Shown: piece by piece, positions 41,995 to 50,964 of the stretch
Layout of the letters: each line of letters begins with the position of its first letter
Numbering within the stretch: position 1 is the first letter of the stretch
Source of the DNA: Flavobacterium aquidurense
Lineage (GTDB): Bacteria > Bacteroidota > Bacteroidia > Flavobacteriales > Flavobacteriaceae
Reading direction: 5' to 3'
Length of the DNA stretch: 64,000 bases
Assembly: GCF_001404985.1 (NCBI RefSeq)
Contig: NZ_JRLF01000014.1
Location: 186,001 to 250,000, forward strand
Notes under the pieces: generated by a model
Database searches by the model: none
The model's input: the letters and a program-made list of their open reading frames with translations, nothing else
What the model was told of the DNA's origin: nothing
Translations under genes and position numbers: made by a program

Positions 41995-42477
41995 ATGATT
42001 ATAATGATAGCGGCTGTTGCCGAAAACAACGCACTTGGAAAAGACAATGAATTGGTTTGGCATTTACCAAATGATTTTAAGAGATTCAAATCGCTTACAA
42101 CAAATCACCACATCATTATGGGAAGAAAAACTTTTGAAAGCTTTCCAAAACCACTTCCTAACAGAGTTCACGTAGTAATAACACGTCAGAAAGATTACAA
42201 TCCGGAAGGCTGTATTGTAGTTGACAGTATTGAAAATGCAATTGCTGCATGTCCTGAAAATGAAGATTCATACATTATTGGCGGAGGCGAAATTTATAAT
42301 CTCGCTTTACCTTATACCGATATTATAGAAATTACAAAAGTGCATCACACTTTTGAAGCTGATACTTTTTTTCCTAAAGTTAATAGTAATGAATGGCAAC
42401 TTGTAGAATCTGAGGAAAATTTTAAAGATGATAAGCATCTTTATGATTACACTTACGAGACATACATCAGGAAATAA
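41995..42477 (+). CDS. folA: Dihydrofolate reductase
   Basis: Reduces dihydrofolate to tetrahydrofolate, 160 aa. Motifs: IAAVAENNALGKDNELVWHLPNDFKRFK (substrate acid in LPNDF), HHIIMGRKTFESFPKPLPNR, and YIIGGGEIYNLALPYTD. Forms a nucleotide/folate group with thyA upstream. A terminator follows directly. Confidence 0.96.
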   Translation: MIIMIAAVAENNALGKDNELVWHLPNDFKRFKSLTTNHHIIMGRKTFESFPKPLPNRVHVVITRQKDYNPEGCIVVDSIENAIAACPENEDSYIIGGGEIYNLALPYTDIIEITKVHHTFEADTFFPKVNSNEWQLVESEENFKDDKHLYDYTYETYIRK

Positions 42478-42507
42478 AAAAACATCCTCTTGTGAAGGAT
42501 GTTTTTT
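42477..42507 (+). terminator. Terminator after folA
   Basis: Stem AACATCCT/AGGATGTT with a 7-base loop and TTTTTT. Confidence 0.85.
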
Positions 42508-43055
42508 AAAAAACGATTGACTTTTAGATCTGACTTATTCCAGAAATAGTTTTGGTAAAAAAAATCACAAATGTTAAAAACATTTGAATAACTGAATAAC
42601 ATTTAATAAATGTTAATTGAGAACGAATCTCAAAAACGCCTTTAATAACAAATACCACTAAGATATTAAAGGCAAGAAAATTAAAATTTCCAAAAACAAA
42701 TTTAATCCTAAGAACGTATTTCACACTTTAAAATAGTATTGGCCCCAAGAACAATACTTTCAAAACTACTTCAGAACAAATGAAATTACCAGTGCAAAAA
42801 AGCATTCATTTGATTTAGTCTATTATTCCATCAATCATTAAAACTTTTCTTTTAACTGAAGCAAAGTTGGCTATAAAATCAGCATCCCACAATACCCACT
42901 TTCAGTGATTTTTTAATGATACCTACTTCTGGTGATAGCCAAAAAATAAAAAACTAATAAACAATTCTGAACCTTTGCCTAAAACATTTATTTACAAATT
43001 AAAAAACTCAATTACAGTTAAGTCAGATTGTATTATATTTGCGTAAATAAAAAAA
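42508..43055. other. Intergenic region folA / ubiE
   Basis: A 548-base AT-rich stretch without a convincing gene. The only feature I can support is an exact -7 element TATATTTG at 43034-43041, 15 bases before the ubiE ATG. A hydrophobic minus-strand frame at 42524-42724 has only a GTG start and is not called. Confidence 0.5.
43034..43041 (+). promoter_or_regulatory. -7 element for ubiE
   Basis: TATATTTG matches the TAnnTTTG consensus and leaves a very short 5' leader. No TTG at the ideal -33 distance is seen. Confidence 0.5.
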
Positions 43056-43787
43056 ATGTCTGAAAAAATAACCCCATATAAAGACTCTTCTTTAGGTAAA
43101 AAAGAGCAAGTTGCCCAAATGTTTGATAACATCTCTGGGAACTATGACAATTTAAATCGTGTAATTTCATTTGGAATTGATATTAAGTGGCGAAAAAAAG
43201 TACTAAAAATTGTTTCAGATAAAAAGCCGAAAATCATTCTTGATATTGCAACAGGAACTGGTGACTTAGCCATTTTAATGGCACAGACTAATGCTGAAAA
43301 AATAATTGGCCTGGATATTTCTGCAGGAATGCTTGAAGTTGGAAAAAAGAAAGTTGAAGAAAAAAAATTAGCAAATACTATTGATTTAGTTCTTGGAGAC
43401 TCAGAAAACATTCCTTTTGGCGACAACTATTTTGATGCCATAACAGTTGGTTTTGGAGTTAGAAATTTCGAGAATTTAGAAAAAGGATTTGCTGAAATTT
43501 TAAGAGTCCTAAAACCAAACGGAGTTTTTGTTATCCTGGAAACATCTGTACCGGATAAAACACCTTATAAACAAGGCTATAAATTTTACAGCAAAAACAT
43601 ACTTCCAATCATCGGGAAATTGTTTTCTAAAGACAATTCTGCTTATGGATATTTGTCTGAATCTGCTGCTGTTTTTCCTTACGGAGAAGCCCTGAACAAT
43701 ATTTTGAGAAAAATTGGGTTTATAGATGTTGTGGCTATGCCTCAAACTTTTGGTGTCGCAACAATTTATTCTGCATCTAAAAAATAG
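43056..43787 (+). CDS. ubiE: Demethylmenaquinone methyltransferase
   Basis: SAM-dependent C-methyltransferase that completes menaquinone, 243 aa. Motifs: [25 protein letters not shown], the SAM site [41 protein letters not shown], and [22 protein letters not shown]. It sits 1 base before the PorT-like gene, a pairing I recall from other flavobacteria. Confidence 0.96.
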   Translation: MSEKITPYKDSSLGKKEQVAQMFDNISGNYDNLNRVISFGIDIKWRKKVLKIVSDKKPKIILDIATGTGDLAILMAQTNAEKIIGLDISAGMLEVGKKKVEEKKLANTIDLVLGDSENIPFGDNYFDAITVGFGVRNFENLEKGFAEILRVLKPNGVFVILETSVPDKTPYKQGYKFYSKNILPIIGKLFSKDNSAYGYLSESAAVFPYGEALNNILRKIGFIDVVAMPQTFGVATIYSASKK

Positions 43788-43788
43788 T

Positions 43789-44502
43789 ATGAAAAAAACT
43801 GTAGTCTTAATTTTATTGGTCTTAACGACAACGCAAGGATATTCTCAATTTGCTAAAAGCATGTTTAGTAAGGATCCAATCATAAATCTTGAAAACTGGC
43901 AAAAACAGCGCCTGTATTTTGGATATTATCTGGGATTTAATAGTTTCGATTTTAAATTTGATTATAAAAATCCTGCTCAGGATATTCAGGTAAAAAAGAC
44001 TACTGGTTTTAATGTTGGTGTTGTTGCCGATTTAAGATTACAGGAATATATTAATTTGCGTTTTGAACCAGGTCTATATTATACAAAACGCGATTTGTAT
44101 TATCCAAACCTAGCTTTAGAAAAAGATTATTTAAGAGAAGTAAACAGTACTTATATTCATTTTCCATTATTACTAAAATTCTCTTCTTTACGTACCGGGA
44201 ACATTCGTCCGTATTTAGTTGGAGGAATGTCTACTACATTAAATTTATCCAGTAATTCGAAATCAAAAGATGATAATTTTGAGGGCAAATTCAGAGTAAA
44301 ACAATGGACTGCGGCTTACGAGCTTGGTTTTGGAATTGATATTTTCTCTGAATACTTCATATTTTCTCCTTCTATTCGAGGTATGTTTGGTATTACTGAT
44401 GAATTAATTCGAGACAATCCGGCAAATGGACCAAGCCCGTGGACAGGAAATATTGATTCGATGAAATCCAGGGCGATTTTAATAAATTTTACTTTTCATT
44501 AA
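43789..44502 (+). CDS. porT: PorT-like outer membrane beta-barrel (SprT homologue)
   Basis: A 237-aa exported protein; the start is the ATG at 43789 (MKKTVVLILLVLTTTQGYSQ signal peptide), not the upstream in-frame codon inside ubiE. The mature part shows alternating beta-strands (QRLYFGYYLGFNSFDFKFDY, NLRFEPGLYYTKRDLYY, NIRPYLVGGMSTTLNLSS, AYELGFGIDIFSEYFIFSPSIRGMF) typical of the 8-stranded PorT/outer-membrane beta-barrel family needed for type IX secretion and gliding. Assignment to PorT rather than a general barrel rests on length and position directly after ubiE, which is from memory of related genomes. Confidence 0.75.
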   Translation: MKKTVVLILLVLTTTQGYSQFAKSMFSKDPIINLENWQKQRLYFGYYLGFNSFDFKFDYKNPAQDIQVKKTTGFNVGVVADLRLQEYINLRFEPGLYYTKRDLYYPNLALEKDYLREVNSTYIHFPLLLKFSSLRTGNIRPYLVGGMSTTLNLSSNSKSKDDNFEGKFRVKQWTAAYELGFGIDIFSEYFIFSPSIRGMFGITDELIRDNPANGPSPWTGNIDSMKSRAILINFTFH

Positions 44503-44511
44503 AACAAAATC

Positions 44512-45240
44512 CTAACTATTTCGTTTAAACTCACTAAGAATAATTGCGGTTGCAGTAGCTACGTTTAAACTTTCAGTTTTTTGCAGCTCTCCAAACCTTG
44601 GAATTGTGAGTCGGCTTGTAACCATTTTTTCAATTTCTAATGAAATCCCGTTGGCCTCGTTACCCATAATAATGATGCCGTTTTGAGGTAAATTAGATTG
44701 ATAAATGTTATCTCCGTCCATAAAAGTTCCAAAAACCGGAAGATTAGTTTCTGCAATAAAACTTTTCAAATCAACATAATTCACATTTACCCTTGCAATC
44801 GACCCCATTGTCGCCTGCACTACTTTTGGATTATAAATATCGACAGTTTCTTTTGAGCAAATAATTTGCTTGATTCCAAACCAGTCACAAAGACGTAAAA
44901 TCGTTCCTAAATTTCCAGGATCGCGAATATCGTCTAAAGCTAAAATCAAACCCGAATTGATGATTTTATTTTCGGACGGGATTTTAAAAACCGCCAAACA
45001 TGAATTTGGAGTTGATAAGGCACTTATTTTTTTAAGTTCCTGCTCATTAATAAGCGTACGTTTTGAAGAATGAACTTCTTCAAAATCATTTAGAGTCGTG
45101 TATAAATGCTCTAATTCAAAATTGGATAACAACAATTCCTGAATTACTTTTACTCCTTCGGCAAAAAATAATTGATTTGCAAAACGTTGCTTTTTTTGAT
45201 GTAAACCTGAGATAAGTTTTATTTGGTTTTTACTAACCAT
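44512..45240 (-). CDS. TrmH/SpoU-family RNA methyltransferase
   Basis: SAM-dependent 2'-O-methyltransferase of the SPOUT class, 242 aa. The N-terminal substrate-binding domain is residues about 1-95 (KQRFANQLFFAEGVKVIQELL); the SPOUT motifs are DDIRDPGNLGTILRLCDWFG, GIIIMGNEANGIS, and IPRFGELQKTESLNVATATAIIL. The target RNA (rRNA or tRNA) is not determined. Divergent from the barrel gene. Confidence 0.92.
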   Translation of the reverse strand: MVSKNQIKLISGLHQKKQRFANQLFFAEGVKVIQELLLSNFELEHLYTTLNDFEEVHSSKRTLINEQELKKISALSTPNSCLAVFKIPSENKIINSGLILALDDIRDPGNLGTILRLCDWFGIKQIICSKETVDIYNPKVVQATMGSIARVNVNYVDLKSFIAETNLPVFGTFMDGDNIYQSNLPQNGIIIMGNEANGISLEIEKMVTSRLTIPRFGELQKTESLNVATATAIILSEFKRNS

Positions 45241-45249
45241 AAAATAATG

Positions 45250-45257
45250 TACTTTTG
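45250..45257 (+). promoter_or_regulatory. -7 element for the BamA/TamA-like gene
   Basis: TACTTTTG matches TAnnTTTG. A TTG lies at 45223-45225, 24 bases upstream, slightly longer than usual spacing. The TTG start codon at 45278 follows about 20 bases later. Confidence 0.5.
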
Positions 45258-45277
45258 AATTAAATATTTAAGAACAC

Positions 45278-47833
45278 TTGAAAAAGAATTCCACAAAAAT
45301 AACAGCATTTATTCTAATAGCAATATTTATTTGCGGTTGTAATGCTGTAAAAAGAGTTCCTGATGGAAAAAACCTTCTTGTTAAAAACAATATTCTGGTA
45401 AACGGAAAGCAAACCAATGATGAAATAGCATCTAATCAAATGTATCAAAAACCAAATGGTACTTTGTTAGGATATCGTTTACGCTTAAATTTATACAATT
45501 TGGCCAATTTAAATCCAGATTCTACTTATCAGGCAAAATTTAAAAATCATCCGGGTTTATATGAGCGACAAGCAAAAATTTTATCTGCAAAACAAGTAGA
45601 CCGACTTGGGCAGTCTTTTATAAATAAAGGAATTAATGAGTTCTTAAAAAACACAGGCGAACCTCCTGTAATTATTGATACGGCAAAAACAAAAAAATCT
45701 CTTTTACGTTTAAAGTTTTACTATTTTAATAATGGTTATTTTAATGTTGCAACAGATTACAGTATTGATAGTGTTGCGAGAAAAAAAGCCAAAATAAATT
45801 ATCTTATTACAACTGGTCCTGCCTATACTCTTGACACTATAAAAACTAATATCATGACTCCGGCTTTGGATTCATTATACAAAAACAATAATGAACCATC
45901 ATTTTTAAAAACCGGCAAACAATATAAGACAGCTGATTTTGAAGAGGAAAAAAACCGTCTTACCACATATTTTAGAAACCATGGCGCTTACTTTTTTCAG
46001 CCTACTTATGTTACTTTTGATATTGATACTATAGGTAAAAAGAACAAAGCTGATGTTACGCTGATTGTAAACAACAACAATATTCAGGAAAGAGACTCAA
46101 GCAGAACTGAGCCTTTTAAATTGTATAAAATAAGCGATGTAAACATCTACACGGATTATTCTCCTGCAAATGCAAAAGCAAAAATTGCAGATAGTACAAC
46201 TTACAACAACTTTAATCTATACAGTTATAAAAAGCTAAAATACAAACCAAGAGCTATTACTGATGCTATCTTTATCAATAAAGGGAGCACTTTTTCTGAC
46301 ACGAGAACGACTCTTTCTTCCCGATATTTAAACAATCTGAAAATCTTTAATTATCCTTCGATTCAATATGAAGTTGATAAACGCGATTCTACAGCGCAAT
46401 CATTGATTGCAAATGTTTATTTAACGCCAAGAAAAAAATATAGTTTTGGAGCTACTTTTGACGTAACACATTCTAACATTCAGGATTTTGGAATTGGAGC
46501 CAGTATATCTGAAACCATCAGAAACGTATTTAACAGGGCTGAAACTCTGGAGATTTCTACGCGTTTAAACATTGGGTCCTCAAAAGATATGGCCAATCCT
46601 AATGATAATTTCTTTAACGTGTCAGAATATGGTATCGATTTAAAACTGAATTTTCCAAGAATCTTATTGCCTTTTGGAACAGAAAAAATTATTCCAAAGA
46701 GAATGATTCCTTCCACCAGTATCTCAGGTGGTTTCTCTAAGCAAAGAAATATTGGTCTGGACAAAGAGAATTTTACCGGCGGAATCTCTTATAACTGGTC
46801 GCCTAAACGAAATAACACAGCAAAATTAGAATTACTAAATGCTCAATTTGTTCGAAATTTAAATCCAAATAATTACTTTAAAGTTTACACTTCTTCTTAT
46901 AATGAGTTAAATGGCATTGCAAGCACTTATAATACTGATACAGAAAATCTTGATGCAAATAAAAATTTAAAAATTCCAGACGGAACTGCTAATTTTACAA
47001 ATCAGGTATTAACGAATCAAACTGCTTTGCAACCGGGAGATCCTGATTATAAAGATGTAGAAAGTATCGAAGAAAGAAGAGTTCGTCTGACCGAAAATGA
47101 CTTTATTTTAGCAACAAGTTATACTTTTACCAAAACAACTAAAAAAGATCTTGCTGATAATACTTTTTATCAGTTTAAAACCAAAATAGAATCTGCAGGT
47201 ACCTTATTATCTGCTGTTTCGAGTATAGCAAATCTTCCAAAAAATGCAAACGGTAACTACGATATATTTAACTTAGAATATTCTGAATATATAAAAACCG
47301 AATTTGATTATATCAAACACTGGGATTTTGGAAAAGAAAAAGTATTGGCTGTAAGAAGCTTTTTTGGTATCGCAATTCCGTTTGGTAATTCAAATTACAT
47401 TCCGTTTTCACGAAGCTACTATTCAGGAGGTTCAAATGATAACCGCGGATGGCAGCCTTATGCTTTAGGACCGGGAAGCACGAACGCAGTAAACGATTTT
47501 AACGAGGCAAATATGAAAATTGCCATGAGTGCCGAGTTTCGTTTTAAAATATTTGGAGATGTCAAGGGAGCGATCTTTGGAGACGCCGGAAATATCTGGA
47601 ATGTGCTCGATAATGTGATTGATGACAAGGCAAAATTTAACAACTTAAACGATTTAGCTGAAATTGCTTTGGGTACAGGATTTGGTTTACGTTACGATTT
47701 AAGCTTTTTTGTTATTCGTTTAGATTTAGGCTTTAAGACTTATAATCCGGCGCATGAGAAGGGAGACCGCTGGTTCAAAGAATACAATTTTGGCCATTCG
47801 GTTTTAAATTTTGGGATAAATTATCCTTTCTAA
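45278..47833 (+). CDS. BamA/TamA-family outer membrane protein with lipobox
   Basis: An 851-aa outer membrane protein. It starts with TTG at 45278 (MKKNSTKITAFILIAIFICGC); no in-frame ATG occurs until far into the conserved part. The signal peptide ends in a lipobox-like FICGC, suggesting a lipid-modified Cys. POTRA-like regions (about residues 100-420) precede the barrel, which has NWSPKRNNTAKLELL, a surface-antigen end GDAGNIW and the final LNFGINYPF. It belongs to the Omp85 superfamily and probably helps assemble outer membrane proteins. It is not the main BamA, whose lipobox is absent. Confidence 0.87.
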   Translation: MKKNSTKITAFILIAIFICGCNAVKRVPDGKNLLVKNNILVNGKQTNDEIASNQMYQKPNGTLLGYRLRLNLYNLANLNPDSTYQAKFKNHPGLYERQAKILSAKQVDRLGQSFINKGINEFLKNTGEPPVIIDTAKTKKSLLRLKFYYFNNGYFNVATDYSIDSVARKKAKINYLITTGPAYTLDTIKTNIMTPALDSLYKNNNEPSFLKTGKQYKTADFEEEKNRLTTYFRNHGAYFFQPTYVTFDIDTIGKKNKADVTLIVNNNNIQERDSSRTEPFKLYKISDVNIYTDYSPANAKAKIADSTTYNNFNLYSYKKLKYKPRAITDAIFINKGSTFSDTRTTLSSRYLNNLKIFNYPSIQYEVDKRDSTAQSLIANVYLTPRKKYSFGATFDVTHSNIQDFGIGASISETIRNVFNRAETLEISTRLNIGSSKDMANPNDNFFNVSEYGIDLKLNFPRILLPFGTEKIIPKRMIPSTSISGGFSKQRNIGLDKENFTGGISYNWSPKRNNTAKLELLNAQFVRNLNPNNYFKVYTSSYNELNGIASTYNTDTENLDANKNLKIPDGTANFTNQVLTNQTALQPGDPDYKDVESIEERRVRLTENDFILATSYTFTKTTKKDLADNTFYQFKTKIESAGTLLSAVSSIANLPKNANGNYDIFNLEYSEYIKTEFDYIKHWDFGKEKVLAVRSFFGIAIPFGNSNYIPFSRSYYSGGSNDNRGWQPYALGPGSTNAVNDFNEANMKIAMSAEFRFKIFGDVKGAIFGDAGNIWNVLDNVIDDKAKFNNLNDLAEIALGTGFGLRYDLSFFVIRLDLGFKTYNPAHEKGDRWFKEYNFGHSVLNFGINYPF

Positions 47834-47847
47834 TGCTAATTAATTCT

Positions 47848-47855
47848 TATTTTTG
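47848..47855 (+). promoter_or_regulatory. -7 element for fbaA
   Basis: TATTTTTG matches TAnnTTTG, 38 bases before the fbaA ATG, and lies just after the preceding gene's stop. Confidence 0.5.
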
Positions 47856-47893
47856 CAACCTAAAAACTAAAAACAACTATAAAAAAAATTACA

Positions 47894-48961
47894 ATGGCAC
47901 ACAATATTAAACCGGGAGTAGCTACAGGAGATCAAGTACAGGAGATTTTTAATTATGCGAAAGAAAAAGGTTTTGCTTTACCAGCTGTAAACGTTACAGG
48001 GTCTAGTACAATCAATGGAGTTCTTGAAACTGCGGCAAAACTAAACGCGCCAGTTATCATTCAATTTTCAAACGGAGGAGCACAATTTAACGCTGGAAAA
48101 GGATTATCTAACGCTAACGAGAAATCAGCAATCGCTGGTGGAATCGCCGGAGCAAAACACATTCATACTTTAGCAGAAGCTTATGGTGCGACTGTAATTT
48201 TACATACTGACCACTGCGCAAAAAAATTATTGCCTTGGATTGATGGTTTATTAGACGCTTCTGAAAAACATTTTGCAGAAACAGGAAAACCATTATTCAG
48301 TTCTCATATGATCGATTTGTCTGAGGAGCCAATCGAAGAAAATATCGAGATCTGTAAAGAATATTTAGCCCGAATGAGCAAAATGGGAATGACATTAGAA
48401 ATCGAACTTGGTATTACAGGTGGTGAAGAAGATGGTGTTGACAACTCTGATGTTGATAGCTCAAAATTATATACTCAGCCGGAAGAAGTAGCTTATGCTT
48501 ACGAAGAATTATCTAAAGTAAGTCCTAAATTTACAATTGCAGCTGCTTTTGGTAACGTTCACGGGGTTTACAAACCAGGAAACGTAAAATTAACTCCAAA
48601 AATCTTAAAAAATTCTCAGGATTTCGTTCAAAACAAATTCAATACAGGTGCTAACCCTGTAGATTTCGTTTTTCACGGAGGTTCAGGTTCTACACTTGAA
48701 GAAATCAGAGAAGCTATTGGATACGGAGTTATCAAAATGAATATTGATACAGATTTACAATTTGCATATACTGAAGGAATTCGTGATTATATGGTTAAAA
48801 ACATTGACTATTTAAAAACTCAAATTGGTAACCCAGAGGGTTCTGATGTTCCTAACAAAAAATATTATGACCCAAGAAAATGGGTACGTGAAAGCGAAGT
48901 GACATTCAATACAAGACTTGAGCAAGCTTTTGCAGACTTGAATAACGTAAATACACTATAA
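47894..48961 (+). CDS. fbaA: Fructose-bisphosphate aldolase, class II
   Basis: Zinc-dependent glycolytic and gluconeogenic aldolase, 355 aa (class IIA length). Zinc ligands and catalytic residues in TVILHTDHCAKK, LEIELGITGGEEDGVDN, AFGNVHGVYKPGN, FVFHGGSGSTLEEI, and KMNIDTDLQFA. Its own promoter precedes it. Confidence 0.97.
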   Translation: MAHNIKPGVATGDQVQEIFNYAKEKGFALPAVNVTGSSTINGVLETAAKLNAPVIIQFSNGGAQFNAGKGLSNANEKSAIAGGIAGAKHIHTLAEAYGATVILHTDHCAKKLLPWIDGLLDASEKHFAETGKPLFSSHMIDLSEEPIEENIEICKEYLARMSKMGMTLEIELGITGGEEDGVDNSDVDSSKLYTQPEEVAYAYEELSKVSPKFTIAAAFGNVHGVYKPGNVKLTPKILKNSQDFVQNKFNTGANPVDFVFHGGSGSTLEEIREAIGYGVIKMNIDTDLQFAYTEGIRDYMVKNIDYLKTQIGNPEGSDVPNKKYYDPRKWVRESEVTFNTRLEQAFADLNNVNTL

Positions 48962-48980
48962 TAAATAAAGTGATCAGTAA

Positions 48981-49024
48981 CAGTTTTCAGTTTTCAGCCT
49001 GCAAGTGCTGAAAACTAAAAACTG
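48981..49024. repeat. Hairpin built from CAGTTTTCAG units before accD
   Basis: Arms of 18 bases (48981-48998 and 49007-49024) pair at 17 positions around an 8-base loop. Further copies of ACTGAAAAC/CTGATTACTGAACACTG continue to 49070. The same unit occurs between etfB and etfA. It could end fbaA transcription. Confidence 0.7.
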
Positions 49025-49077
49025 ATTATTAAAAACTGAACACTGGAACTGATTACTGAACACTGAAAACTAAACAA

Positions 49078-49932
49078 ATGGCTTGGTTTAAAAGACAAGA
49101 AAAAGGGATTACGACTGCGACCGAAGATAAAATGGACGTTCCGAAAGGATTGTGGTACAAATCTCCTACTGGAAAAATTATTGATGCTGACGAATTAGCG
49201 AGAAACTTATTTGTTAGCCCTGAAGATGATTTTCACGTTCGAATTGGAAGCGCAACCTATTTTGAAATTTTATTCGACAATAATGAATTTGTTGAATTAG
49301 ATAAAAACATGACATCAAAAGATCCTTTGCATTTTGTTGATACAAAAAAATATGCAGAAAGATTAAAAGATGTAATGGAGAAAACCCACCTTAAAGACGC
49401 TGTGCGTACTGGAGTGGGAAAATCTAAAGGAAAAGAACTTGTAATTTGTTGTATGGATTTTGCCTTTATTGGTGGATCTATGGGAGCTGTTGTTGGAGAA
49501 AAAATTGCCAGAGGTATTGATCACGCGATCAAAAACAAATTGCCTTTTGTAATGATTTCTAAATCTGGTGGAGCTCGTATGATGGAAGCTGCTTATTCAT
49601 TAATGCAATTAGCAAAAACATCTGTGAAATTAGCTCAATTGGCCGAAGCAAAATTACCTTATATTTCGCTTTGTACTGATCCAACTACCGGAGGAACAAC
49701 TGCATCATATGCCATGTTAGGAGATATTAATATTTCTGAGCCTGGAGCTTTGATTGGTTTTGCAGGTCCTCGTGTTGTTCGAGATACTACAGGAAAAGAT
49801 TTACCAGAAGGTTTTCAAACTGCAGAGTTCTTATTAGAACACGGTTTCTTAGACTTTATCACGCCTAGAAAAGAATTGAAAGACAAGATTAACTTGTACA
49901 TCGATTTGATTCAAAACAATACACTTAGATAG
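49078..49932 (+). CDS. accD: Acetyl-CoA carboxylase carboxyltransferase, beta subunit, without zinc ligands
   Basis: Beta subunit of the carboxyltransferase that makes malonyl-CoA, 284 aa. The catalytic core is intact: [65 protein letters not shown], and IGFAGPRVV. The N-terminal zinc ribbon is altered: the positions of the two CxxC pairs read KSPTG and VSPED, so all four cysteines are replaced (Ser, Gly, Ser, Asp), while the surrounding scaffold ([17 protein letters not shown]) remains. It probably works without zinc. A terminator follows. Confidence 0.94.
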   Translation: MAWFKRQEKGITTATEDKMDVPKGLWYKSPTGKIIDADELARNLFVSPEDDFHVRIGSATYFEILFDNNEFVELDKNMTSKDPLHFVDTKKYAERLKDVMEKTHLKDAVRTGVGKSKGKELVICCMDFAFIGGSMGAVVGEKIARGIDHAIKNKLPFVMISKSGGARMMEAAYSLMQLAKTSVKLAQLAEAKLPYISLCTDPTTGGTTASYAMLGDINISEPGALIGFAGPRVVRDTTGKDLPEGFQTAEFLLEHGFLDFITPRKELKDKINLYIDLIQNNTLR

Positions 49933-49953
49933 TTTTAAACTGCTAAAACATAT

Positions 49954-49988
49954 AAAATCCCATTCGCCTCGGCTGATGGGATTTTTTT
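49954..49988 (+). terminator. Terminator after accD
   Basis: Stem AAAATCCCAT/ATGGGATTTT with a loop containing CGCCTCGGCTG and a T run. Confidence 0.85.
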
Positions 49989-50231
49989 ATTCTATAAACA
50001 TGTCATTCCTATGTTGCTACCAATACTTAATTCCTACGGAATATTTCCTGATTTACAATTTCAATCCTAACTAATAAATACTTGTCTGAAAAATTGTATT
50101 TTTGTTTTTTACACATCAACAAAATAATAGTATTGTACCCAAGCAAACTACTTTAAAATGTATCAAACATAAACTGATCTGTTTTTTACCAAAACCTATT
50201 TTCTTTAAAGTAATATAAATATCTTTGAATT

Positions 50232-50624
50232 ATGAGCACAGCAACAAAACCAAATCATATAGGGCGAAAAATTAGCCGTATTCGTGAACTTAGAGACATG
50301 AAACAAGAAGCCTTGGCGCAAGCTTTAGGAACAAATCAGCAAACTGTATCTGCAATAGAAAATAGCGAAACGATAGAAGATGAAAAACTTACAGAAATTG
50401 CAAAAGCCCTTGGAGTAAGTGTTGAAGCTATAAAAAACTTTACCGAAGAAAATATGATTAATTATTTCAATACATTTTATGATAATAGTGTTGCTAATGG
50501 AATAAATAATCCTGTTAATTGCTCTTTCAACCCATTAGATAAAATAATTGAACTTTATGAGCGTATGCTTCTGGCAGAAAAAGAAAAAGTTGAGTTTCTG
50601 GAAAAATTATTAAAAGACAGATAA
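50232..50624 (+). CDS. XRE-family helix-turn-helix regulator
   Basis: A 130-aa DNA-binding protein. The HTH_3 domain covers residues about 10-65 (GRKISRIRELRDMKQEALAQALGTNQQTVSAIENSE...LTEIAKALGVSVEAIKNF), followed by a linker and a C-terminal helix (DKIIELYERMLLAEKEKVEFLEKLLKDR) likely to dimerise as a coiled coil. The target is unknown. It stands alone between two terminators; not a toxin-antitoxin pair, as no partner is adjacent. Confidence 0.9.
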   Translation: MSTATKPNHIGRKISRIRELRDMKQEALAQALGTNQQTVSAIENSETIEDEKLTEIAKALGVSVEAIKNFTEENMINYFNTFYDNSVANGINNPVNCSFNPLDKIIELYERMLLAEKEKVEFLEKLLKDR

Positions 50625-50652
50625 GAGCTTCAAAAAGCATATTGAGCACAAC

Positions 50653-50688
50653 AAAAAATCCCAAGAAATAAATCTTGGGATTTTTTAT
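50653..50688 (+). terminator. Terminator after the XRE regulator
   Basis: Stem AAAAAATCCCAAGA / TCTTGGGATTTTTT with a 6-base loop. Confidence 0.88.
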
Positions 50689-50724
50689 TATAATAGATTT
50701 TCTTAAAAAAGTATGATCTAAAAT

Positions 50725-50945
50725 TATTTGGCTAAAGCCTAAATCTTTATCTATAATTAGATCTCCAGCTAAAGCTGAAGGCTATTCAAAAGAATCAATT
50801 TCATATTCAACGGAATAAATTCAGCCTCTACAATATAAATTCTTTCTCCGGAACTTATACAAACTAAAAACCTCTCCCCTTTGCAACTTTAAACTCTTTT
50901 ACAAAACCTTTGAACCTTTGCAACTCTGAGCCTTTGAACCTTTTT
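50725..50945. repeat. Repeat-rich intergenic region before the ABC permease stop
   Basis: Contains GGCTAAAGCC and AGCTAAAGCT palindromic phrases, then CCTTTGAACC at 50908-50917 and 50931-50940 (23-base period) with CTTTGCAACT variants. No ORF. The style matches other low-copy intergenic repeats in the window. Confidence 0.5.
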
Positions 50946-50964
50946 CAAAACCTTCAAAAAAAAC

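Noticed and set aside
42524-42724. Hydrophobic 66-aa minus-strand ORF after folA
   Set aside because: It has only a GTG start, no promoter element, no neighbour on its strand, and AT-rich DNA easily gives hydrophobic frames.
50232-50624. XRE regulator considered as an antitoxin
   Set aside because: No toxin-like ORF is adjacent and it is flanked by terminators on both sides.
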